From Vulcanimicrobiia bacterium (GTDB taxonomy: Bacteria; Vulcanimicrobiota; Vulcanimicrobiia; Vulcanimicrobiales; Vulcanimicrobiaceae), in NCBI GenBank assembly GCA_025451135.1, contig JANWKW010000112.1, positions 1 to 5,016 on the forward strand: 5,016 nucleotides of DNA, in the 5' to 3' direction. Made by a program: the position numbers and the translations under genes. A model generated the notes under the pieces. That model was not told the DNA's origin. It was given only the letters and a program-made list of their open reading frames with translations, and did not search any database. Of this stretch, positions 1 to 5,016 are shown in pieces. Positions within the stretch are counted from its first letter, which is position 1. The number at the start of each line of letters is the position of its first letter.

Positions 1-1198
<1,198 letters not shown>

Positions 1199-1210
1199 GG
1201 TGTCGGTCTT

Positions 1211-1216
1211 TCTCCT
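1211..1216 (-). promoter_or_regulatory. Shine-Dalgarno site of clpC
   Basis: AGGAGA reads on the minus strand, 12 bases before the ATG at 1198. The spacing is slightly long but this is the only purine-rich match, and it decides the start. It shows the organism does use Shine-Dalgarno initiation for some genes, in contrast to the apparently leaderless genes elsewhere in the window. Confidence 0.7.
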
Positions 1217-1220
1217 AGCA

Positions 1221-1237
1221 CGCCGGCGAGGCCGGCG
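1221..1237 (-). promoter_or_regulatory. GC hairpin in the clpC leader
   Basis: CGCCGGC-GAG-GCCGGCG (plus-strand reading) is a perfect 7-base-pair, all-G/C inverted repeat with a 3-base loop. It ends 4 bases upstream of the clpC AGGAGA site. No T-tract follows it on the minus strand, so it is not a typical intrinsic terminator. If transcribed in the clpC leader it would stack right against the ribosome binding site. Any role in controlling translation or stability is inference. It does not match CIRCE (HrcA) or the CtsR operator. Confidence 0.5.
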
Positions 1238-1251
1238 GTATGTACTACTAT

Positions 1252-1267
1252 CCGTTATAACCCGTTA
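1252..1267 (-). promoter_or_regulatory. Candidate clpC promoter/operator patch with 10-base direct repeat
   Basis: This is an A/T-rich patch in otherwise GC-rich DNA. On the minus strand it holds TATAAC (1259-1254), five of six matches to a sigma-70 -10 box, giving an approximately 49-base leader. TAACGG occurs twice, starting exactly 10 bases apart (1267-1262 and 1257-1252), which is one helical turn. An 8-base palindrome GTTATAAC (1254-1261) overlaps one copy. No good -35 is visible at 16-18 bases, so an activator or an alternative sigma factor is possible. The promoter call is tentative. Confidence 0.35.
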
Positions 1268-1307
1268 AGGTTGCGCGGGTGACGGTCTGCCGCGTAAAGA
1301 TGCTTCC

Positions 1308-1751
1308 TTAGAAGCTGAAGCGCAGGCCGAGGAACCCGGCGGTCGCCCCGTTGGTCTGGGTCTGCTTGATCAGGCGCAGTTCGATCGACGTGAACGGCGC
1401 GATCGACTTGCCGCCGAACACGGTCACCACCGGTCCGGTGCTCTTGTCGGTCGAGAGGTTCCCGACCCCGAGCCCGCCGCCGACGTACGTACCCCCGAAT
1501 CCGCCTCCCGTAAAACCGCGGACCTCGCCGGTGAGCGCGTAACCGCCCCCCTTGACCAGGGAGAAGAACGCGGTCGCCTGGATATCGACCGGGACCTTGG
1601 GGATCGAGGCCGCGGGGCTGTAGAGCACCGCCCCGCCGGTGGACGACGGCGAGTGCGAGGTGTAGACTCCGCCGCCGATCGAGACCTCGGCCGAGGCGGG
1701 GGCCGCGAGGGCCAGGGTCAGCGCGCACGCGAGGAGTGGTAGGAGCCGCAT
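1308..1751 (-). CDS. Small exported beta-rich protein, probable outer-membrane type
   Basis: I do not recognise a named family. The 147-residue product starts with a clear Sec signal peptide: MRLLPLL, a hydrophobic core to about residue 17, then PASA with likely cleavage after Ala21. The mature part (22-147) is rich in Gly, Ser, Thr and Val. It alternates polar and non-polar residues in short strand-like segments separated by Gly-rich turns (for example 80-97). It has no cysteine after the signal and ends LGLRFSF; a C-terminal Phe is typical of beta-barrels recognised by the BAM machinery, which suggests an outer-membrane barrel or surface-layer beta protein in a diderm cell. An upstream reading-frame extension to 1931 is rejected because it would place the signal peptide internally and run antisense into the next gene. 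A TAACAT -10-like hexamer (1765-1760) lies 8 bases before the ATG and there is no Shine-Dalgarno, so a very short leader is possible. It lies 109 bases upstream of clpC on the same strand, with no functional link evident. Confidence 0.75.
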   Translation of the reverse strand: MRLLPLLACALTLALAAPASAEVSIGGGVYTSHSPSSTGGAVLYSPAASIPKVPVDIQATAFFSLVKGGGYALTGEVRGFTGGGFGGTYVGGGLGVGNLSTDKSTGPVVTVFGGKSIAPFTSIELRLIKQTQTNGATAGFLGLRFSF

Positions 1752-1808
1752 GCACCGAGATGTTAGTCGTACAGGGGGCCCGGGCCTCGTCGCCAACCTG
1801 TGAGGATC

Positions 1809-2120
1809 ATGCCAACCGTCGAACAGGTCCGCGAGTCGCTCGCGGTGGTCAAAGATCCCGAACTCGATATCCCGATCCTCGACCTGGGATTGGTCTACGA
1901 TATCGTCGCCGAAGGCGAGAACGGCGAGCACGTCACCGTGACGATGACGCTGACCTCGCCGATGTGTCCGGTCGGTCCGATGTTCAAGAAATCCGTCGAG
2001 GACAACGTCAAGGCGATGGACGGCGTGAAGACCGCGACCGTCGACATCACCTTCTCGCCGCCGTGGGACCCCAAGACCATGGCGACCGAAGACGTCAAGG
2101 TGACGCTGGGAATCTGGTAG
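1809..2120 (+). CDS. MIP18/DUF59 family protein, iron-sulfur cluster assembly factor (SufT/PaaD-N-like)
   Basis: The 103-residue product matches a stand-alone DUF59 (MIP18) domain along its whole length. Family landmarks in order are KDPEL (15-19), ILDLGLVYDI (23-32), the strand TVTMTLTSPMCP with the conserved Cys53 (43-54), a helix with VEDNVKAMDGV (63-73), SPPWDP (83-88) and the terminal helix plus VTLGIW. Members such as SufT and the eukaryotic CIA factor MIP18 help mature or deliver iron-sulfur clusters in the cytosol; the conserved Cys is linked to function. The exact client here is unknown, and no suf, isc or paa genes are in the window. ATG at 1809 is preferred over an in-frame GTG at 1800: the GTG has nothing Shine-Dalgarno-like upstream, while GAGG lies 3 bases before the ATG, a short but usable spacing. 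It is transcribed divergently from the exported protein gene across a 57-base gap, and its last 26 bases overlap the 3' end of the hydrolase gene. Confidence 0.9.
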   Translation: MPTVEQVRESLAVVKDPELDIPILDLGLVYDIVAEGENGEHVTVTMTLTSPMCPVGPMFKKSVEDNVKAMDGVKTATVDITFSPPWDPKTMATEDVKVTLGIW

Positions 2121-3420
2121 TCCGCGCGAGCGAGACGATCGACGGGATCACGATCGCCGCGCGACGATCCCAGTGCCAGAACATCGCCGGCCACTTCCAA
2201 TCGCCGCCGATCAGGTGCTGCCCGGTGAATAGCCCGTGCGAGGCGCCGTCGATGACGACGACGCGATGGTGCGTGTGTGCGAGGTCGGCCTCCATCGCGG
2301 CGACGTTGCGGACGGGCGGCACCATCGTATCGCTCGTTCCGAAAAACGCGAGCACCGGGATCCGCAGCGCGCGCAGGTCTGCCGTCGGATCGTAGCGCTG
2401 CTCGCGCAGATCCGCGATCACGCCGTCGGTCGTCTCGCCAGGATCGGGTCCCATCACCACGTCTGCCCACGCCGCCTTGGGATCAAGTCCCGCGATCGAA
2501 GCGGCCAGCAGGGCCTTATCCGCGCCCCGAAAAGCGACGTCGTACATGACCCTGGTATACGCGAGCGCGGCGTCGATGTCGGCCCGGGTCGCATCCCGAC
2601 CTCGCAAGGTGAACTCGACGCGATCCATCTCCTGTTGCTCGACCGAGCGCGACGGGCCCGACCCGAGCACGACGAACCGGACGTTGGGATCGCGACGCGC
2701 GGCCATGATCGAGATCCAGCCGCCTTGGCTCAGGCCGAGCAGGCCGACGCGCGAAGGATCGATCCCCGGAAGTGCGCGGAGCTTGTCGACGATGGCCACC
2801 GCGTCGCCTGCGTACTGGTCGAAGGTCGCTCGCGCCACGTGCGTCGATCCGCCGACGCCGCGCTTGTCGTAGACGAAGGCCGCGATCCCGTTCTGTGCGA
2901 GGGCGACCGCGTACCCACGGAGCTCCCAGACCTTGCGACCTCCATTATCGCTGCCGGGGACGACGACGACGAGCGGCACGCGTTCGCGCCGGTCGGGAAG
3001 ATAGAGCGTTCCGGCGATCCGGACGCCGCCGACCGGTACGACCGAGTCTCGCGCTTCGTACGATGCCGTTGCGACCGCGCGTTTTAGGTGCAGGTCGACC
3101 GCCGGATTCCAACCCGCGTTGACGGCCGTCATCTCGTCGCCGCCGGGCTGCATCGCCAGCGCGAACGAGCCGTACAGGATTTGGATGCTCAGCGCCTTCC
3201 CATCGGAGCGAAGGTCTTTGATCGGCTCGCCATAGAGCGTCAGCTCGGGGATGTCGTACGTGCCCGCGAGCATGCCGTCGGGGTTCGCATGGATGTCGAG
3301 CGAGATCGGTTGGGCCGATCCGAGGCGCGTGATCGCACCTTCCCAATGACCGGTGACATCGGCCCGGGACGCGCCGGCGAGCGCGAACAAGAACGCGATG
3401 GACAGGACGACGAGTCTCAT
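2095..3420 (-). CDS. Exported alpha/beta hydrolase (serine esterase/peptidase-like)
   Basis: The 441-residue product carries a signal peptide (1-20, cleavage near ASRA/DV), so it should act outside the cytoplasm. Residues 21-115 form a beta-rich N-terminal domain beginning GHWEGAI, a common partner of this hydrolase group. The catalytic alpha/beta domain follows: VVVVPGSDNGG (151-161, oxyanion region), YDKRGVGGS (184-192), nucleophile elbow GLSQGG with Ser231, acid Asp364 in FFGTSDTMVPP, and His395 in DGASHGLF. The triad is therefore complete. A lid-like insertion lies around 260-345. The substrate cannot be read from sequence; ester or short-peptide hydrolysis is the family expectation. ATG at 3420 is chosen over an in-frame start at 3465 because it opens the signal peptide and has AAAGGG 5 bases upstream. 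The start lies one base after the stop of the GntR regulator gene, so the two are co-transcribed and probably translationally coupled. The 3' end overlaps the DUF59 gene by 26 bases. The last 20 or so residues (RTTRFPASP end) look little like the usual terminal helix. Confidence 0.9.
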   Translation of the reverse strand: MRLVVLSIAFLFALAGASRADVTGHWEGAITRLGSAQPISLDIHANPDGMLAGTYDIPELTLYGEPIKDLRSDGKALSIQILYGSFALAMQPGGDEMTAVNAGWNPAVDLHLKRAVATASYEARDSVVPVGGVRIAGTLYLPDRRERVPLVVVVPGSDNGGRKVWELRGYAVALAQNGIAAFVYDKRGVGGSTHVARATFDQYAGDAVAIVDKLRALPGIDPSRVGLLGLSQGGWISIMAARRDPNVRFVVLGSGPSRSVEQQEMDRVEFTLRGRDATRADIDAALAYTRVMYDVAFRGADKALLAASIAGLDPKAAWADVVMGPDPGETTDGVIADLREQRYDPTADLRALRIPVLAFFGTSDTMVPPVRNVAAMEADLAHTHHRVVVIDGASHGLFTGQHLIGGDWKWPAMFWHWDRRAAIVIPSIVSLARTTRFPASP

Positions 3421-3421
3421 G

Positions 3422-4072
3422 CTATCCCTTTGCAGGCGGCCGCGCGATAAGGATACGTAGGGCACGCGCGATGGTGGCGTCGCTCGCGCCGATATGCGTC
3501 GCGAGGAGCGCGACGGCGGCGTCGATGCGGCCGGCGCGGAGGTGGGCGAGCAGATCGCGATGCTCCCGGTTCGAGGCGGTCACGCTCGACGAGATGGCCC
3601 GCGTGATGATCCGCGAACGCGGGTCCTCGTGCAAACGCCGCACGAGCTGCAGCAGCACCGCATTTTCGCAGCCGCGATAGATCGCTTCGTGGAACGTCCA
3701 ATTGGAGTCGGGCCAACGCTCCCGATCGGGCTCTCGCGCGATGCGCTCGATCGCCCGCTCGGCGTCGTCGAAGTCCGCCTGCGTCAGCCGGGGAGCCGAA
3801 CGCCGAAGGACGGCGGACTCGAGCAGGACGCGCGTCTCGAGGGTCTGCGCGAATTCGGCGGCGCTGAACGACGCGACCCGGGCACCGCGGTGAGGCACGA
3901 TCTCGACCACCCCGCGTTCGGAGAGCTGCCGGAGGGCCTCACGCACCGGGATATGACTGACGCCGAAGTCGCGCGCGAGAGCGTCCTGACGCAAGGCGGA
4001 ACCGGGAGCAAGCGTCCCTGCCACGATGTCGCGCTCGATCCGGTCCGCGACGTACCGTTCACGGGTGGCCAC
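3422..4072 (-). CDS. GntR-family transcriptional regulator with FCD effector domain
   Basis: The 216-residue product has the standard length and order of the FadR subfamily. An N-terminal winged helix-turn-helix covers about 6-68, with LAPGSALRQ, LARDFGVSHIPVREALRQL (recognition helix) and the wing GVVEIVPHRGARV. An all-helical FCD ligand-binding domain covers about 73-208. His128 (WTFHEAI), His171 (REHRDLL) and His193 (ATHIG) occupy the FCD metal-binding positions; Asn124 stands where many members have Asp. Such proteins bind small acids or metal-bound metabolites and usually repress neighbouring genes. The ligand here is unknown. The start is GTG at 4072: it is the only sensible start, since no ATG occurs in the frame and an in-frame stop lies just upstream, and only a few residues precede the first helix. 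There is no Shine-Dalgarno, and the -10 box ends 6 bases before it, so the mRNA is probably leaderless. It is the first gene of a two-gene unit with the exported hydrolase, which is its most likely target together with itself. Confidence 0.93.
   Translation of the reverse strand: MATRERYVADRIERDIVAGTLAPGSALRQDALARDFGVSHIPVREALRQLSERGVVEIVPHRGARVASFSAAEFAQTLETRVLLESAVLRRSAPRLTQADFDDAERAIERIAREPDRERWPDSNWTFHEAIYRGCENAVLLQLVRRLHEDPRSRIITRAISSSVTASNREHRDLLAHLRAGRIDAAVALLATHIGASDATIARALRILIARPPAKG
3426..3431 (-). promoter_or_regulatory. Shine-Dalgarno site of the hydrolase gene, inside the GntR gene end
   Basis: AAAGGG reads on the minus strand and is followed by 5 bases and then the ATG at 3420. 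It overlaps the last Lys-Gly codons of the GntR gene, whose TAG (3424-3422) sits between this site and the start. This supports the 3420 start and coupled translation of the two genes. Confidence 0.75.
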
Positions 4073-4078
4073 AACCCG

Positions 4079-4090
4079 ATAATATATTAT
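4079..4090. promoter_or_regulatory. Perfect 12-base palindrome over the -10 box, candidate GntR operator
   Basis: ATAATATATTAT is its own reverse complement and covers the -10 box of the regulator gene. GntR dimers bind short palindromes, commonly overlapping their own promoter, so autorepression by the adjacent gene product is a reasonable inference. A caution is that AT-rich promoter DNA is easily palindromic by chance, and the motif has no G or C positions as in many known FadR-subfamily sites. Confidence 0.4.
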
Positions 4091-4107
4091 ATATGTGCCT
4101 CGGTCAA
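4079..4107 (-). promoter_or_regulatory. Sigma-70 type promoter of the gntR-hydrolase unit, leaderless layout
   Basis: On the minus strand TTGACC (4107-4102, five of six -35 matches) is followed by exactly 17 bases and TATTAT (4084-4079, five of six -10 matches). Six bases (CGGGTT) then lead to the GTG start at 4072, so the expected +1 is the G of the start codon. A second exact TATAAT lies at 4091-4086 but has no -35 at suitable spacing. The AT-rich block stands out sharply from the surrounding GC-rich DNA and lies in the 48-base gap after the thioesterase stop. Confidence 0.75.
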
Positions 4108-4120
4108 TGCCCCGCGGGCA

Positions 4121-4555
4121 CTATGCGCCGAAGTCTGCGTCGAAGATCGCGGCGCCCGAGGTGGCGTAGGCGCAGAGCTTGCCGGCGGCGTTCTTGAGTT
4201 CGGCGCGGGCGGTGGCGCGCGTCTTGCCCACGTTGAGCACGTAGCCGTCGGCCGTCATCGCGCCGTCGTCGGGCGCGAGCGGGCGGACGAACTGCACGCT
4301 CATGTCCGTCGTCGTGCAGCTCTTGCCTTCCGGGAGCTTGGTGAAGATCGCGCACGTCATCGCGGTATCCAGCAGCGTCGCGATGATGCCGCCGTGGATG
4401 GTGCCTTGCGGATTGGTGAGCTTGGCGGCGGCCTTCGCCGCGAACCCCACGTGCCCGTCGTCGACCGCCGTGCAGTCCATGCCGAGCAGCACCGCGACCG
4501 GAGGCGGCGGGACGGCGCCGGACGCGATCGCGCGCATGATCTCGAGGCCGTTCAC
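4121..4555 (-). CDS. PaaI-family hotdog-fold thioesterase
   Basis: The 144-residue product has the length and landmarks of the PaaI/4HBT acyl-CoA thioesterases: an N-terminal GLEIMRAIASG helix, PPPPVAVLLGM (16-26), the active-site stretch NPQGTIHGGIIATLLDTAM (48-66) with HGG (54-56) and probable catalytic Asp63, then beta strands MSVQFVRPL and KTRATARAEL. Members hydrolyse acyl- or aryl-acyl-CoA thioesters in the cytoplasm, usually as tetramers; the acyl group here is unknown, and no phenylacetate pathway genes are nearby. The start is GTG at 4555, supported by the family's usual GLE-LRAI N-terminus; the ATG at 4537 would remove half of that helix. The GTG overlaps the TGA of a 14-codon upstream ORF (GTGA), so translation may be coupled to it. 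The gene is divergent from the exporter. Its stop is 48 bases upstream of the GntR regulator's start on the same strand, so it may read through into that unit. Confidence 0.92.
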   Translation of the reverse strand: MNGLEIMRAIASGAVPPPPVAVLLGMDCTAVDDGHVGFAAKAAAKLTNPQGTIHGGIIATLLDTAMTCAIFTKLPEGKSCTTTDMSVQFVRPLAPDDGAMTADGYVLNVGKTRATARAELKNAAGKLCAYATSGAAIFDADFGA

Positions 4556-4596
4556 GCGTGCAGATCCATAGCGCGGGACGGTTCGGTCTGTGCCAT
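4552..4596 (-). CDS. Possible 14-codon upstream ORF coupled to the thioesterase
   Basis: On the minus strand AGGAG (4605-4601) is followed by 4 bases, ATG (4596) and a short frame encoding MAQTEPSRAMDLHA, which ends TGA at 4554-4552. The last bases form GTGA with the thioesterase GTG start, the classic 4-base stop/start overlap of coupled genes. The peptide has no run of one amino acid that would suggest amino-acid attenuation. It may be a leader that delivers ribosomes to a start lacking a good Shine-Dalgarno. Alternatively it is an ancestral N-terminal extension now one frame out, or chance. Confidence 0.4.
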   Translation of the reverse strand: MAQTEPSRAMDLHA

Positions 4597-4599
4597 AAT
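4591..4599 (+). promoter_or_regulatory. Extended -10 promoter of the exporter gene, leaderless layout
   Basis: TGC followed by CATAAT (4594-4599) forms an extended -10 element (TGn plus a five-of-six -10 box). Six bases separate it from the ATG at 4606, so the expected +1 is the A of the start codon. No -35 is seen at 16-18 bases, which is tolerated by extended -10 promoters. The six bases before the ATG are GCTCCT, which cannot act as a Shine-Dalgarno. Confidence 0.6.
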
Positions 4600-4605
4600 G
4601 CTCCT

Positions 4606-5016
4606 ATGCACTCCCACGAGGACCTGGTCGAATACGGGCTGCGACGCTGGCTGATCGTGGTCGGCGTGATGTCGGCGACCCTGCTCCAAGTCCTCGATGC
4701 GACCATCGTCAACGTCGCGCTCCCGACCATCCAAGGCAACCTCGGCGCGAACTTCGACCAGGGCGCGTGGATCGTCACCGGCTACATCATCGCCGCCGTG
4801 ATCGTGATTCCGCTCACGCCGTGGCTACAGCAAGTCTTCGGACGGCGCCAATATTACGTCGCGGCGATCGTCGGCTTCACCGTCACGTCGGCGCTCTGCG
4901 GTTTCGCCCAGTCGCTCGACCAGTTGATCTTCTTCCGCATCTTGCAAGGCCTGTGCGGTGGCGGCTTGATCTCGACCGGGCAGGCGATCATGCGCGATAC
5001 GTTTCCGGCCAAGAAG
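4606..5016 (+). CDS. DHA2-family MFS drug exporter (EmrB/QacA-like), N-terminal 137 residues
   Basis: This is the first part of a proton-driven multidrug exporter of the 14-helix DHA2 group, in the inner membrane. A short cytoplasmic N-terminus (1-13) leads to TM1 (about 14-40), whose end carries motif LDATIVNVALPTI (30-42). A periplasmic loop and TM2 follow (WIVTGYIIAAVIVIPLTPWL, 55-74). The cytoplasmic loop with FGRRQ (79-82) is the motif A remnant, then come TM3 (83-100) and TM4 with motif B RILQGLCGGGLI (111-122). The block resembles E. coli EmrB closely, including IPLT after TM2 and FFR-QG in TM4. About three quarters of the protein lies beyond the right edge. An EmrA-type membrane-fusion partner, expected for EmrB in diderms, is not in this window; it could be downstream. 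The drug or metabolite exported is unknown. ATG at 4606 is the only sensible start; the next in-frame ATG would cut into TM1. Confidence 0.93.
   Translation, partial: MHSHEDLVEYGLRRWLIVVGVMSATLLQVLDATIVNVALPTIQGNLGANFDQGAWIVTGYIIAAVIVIPLTPWLQQVFGRRQYYVAAIVGFTVTSALCGFAQSLDQLIFFRILQGLCGGGLISTGQAIMRDTFPAKK

Noticed and set aside
1270..1295. CGCGG/CCGCG inverted repeat downstream of the small exported protein gene as a terminator
   Set aside because: The stem is only 5 base pairs, the loop is about 11 bases and no T-tract follows.
1752..1931. Upstream extension of the small exported protein frame to 1931
   Set aside because: It would bury a clean signal peptide inside the protein and overlap the divergent DUF59 gene for over 120 bases.
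2236..3087. 283-codon open frame on the plus strand opposite the hydrolase gene
   Set aside because: Antisense shadow of the alpha/beta hydrolase; composition is Arg/Asp/His-rich and without domain signals.
3421..3465. Earlier start for the hydrolase at 3465
   Set aside because: The extra 15 residues are charged and come before the signal peptide, while the ATG at 3420 has a well-placed AAAGGG and directly follows the regulator stop.
4562..4593. Minus-strand promoter for the thioesterase with TATGGA as -10
   Set aside because: TATGGA matches only three of six positions and no -35 is present at usable spacing; the true promoter may lie further into the exporter gene.
3494..4654. 386-codon open frame on the plus strand across the gntR and thioesterase genes
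   Set aside because: It runs antisense through two well-supported genes and through the promoter between them, and the product resembles no family.

Overview
The window is high-GC bacterial DNA, roughly two thirds G+C by eye, and densely packed: seven protein genes and no gap longer than about 110 bases. Several features suggest a diderm lineage that uses ClpC rather than ClpA: a ClpC-type unfoldase, a small exported beta-rich protein ending in phenylalanine, a signal-peptide-bearing hydrolase and an EmrB-like exporter. I cannot name the phylum. Eremiobacterota/Vulcanimicrobiota-like, Deinococcota-like or another high-GC non-proteobacterial group would all fit. No RNA gene, insertion sequence, CRISPR array or convincing intrinsic terminator was seen.

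Layout, left to right. The left edge cuts clpC (minus strand, N-terminal 399 residues). Upstream of it on the same strand is a 147-residue exported, glycine-rich, probable outer-membrane beta protein. Divergent from that is a stand-alone MIP18/DUF59 protein (plus strand), linked to iron-sulfur cluster maturation. Its 3' end overlaps tail-to-tail with an exported alpha/beta hydrolase (minus strand). The hydrolase forms a tight two-gene unit with a GntR/FCD-family regulator: the regulator's stop and the hydrolase's start are one base apart. Upstream, still on the minus strand, lies a PaaI-type hotdog thioesterase. Divergent from it, running off the right edge, is a DHA2-family (EmrB/QacA-like) drug exporter.

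How the parts relate. The regulator-hydrolase pair is the one clear regulated unit. Its promoter (TTGACC, 17 bases, TATTAT) sits in a very AT-rich patch containing a perfect 12-base palindrome, which suggests autoregulation by the GntR protein. The thioesterase lies just upstream and may feed read-through into this pair. The exporter is transcribed away from it.

Most notable observations. Two genes, the GntR regulator and the exporter, have -10 elements placed so that transcription should begin at or next to the first base of the start codon, and neither has a Shine-Dalgarno sequence: both look leaderless. The thioesterase has the opposite arrangement: a 14-codon upstream ORF with a good AGGAG site ends in a GTGA stop/start overlap with the thioesterase start. 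Otherwise the gene content is ordinary, and I found no previously undescribed multi-gene system.
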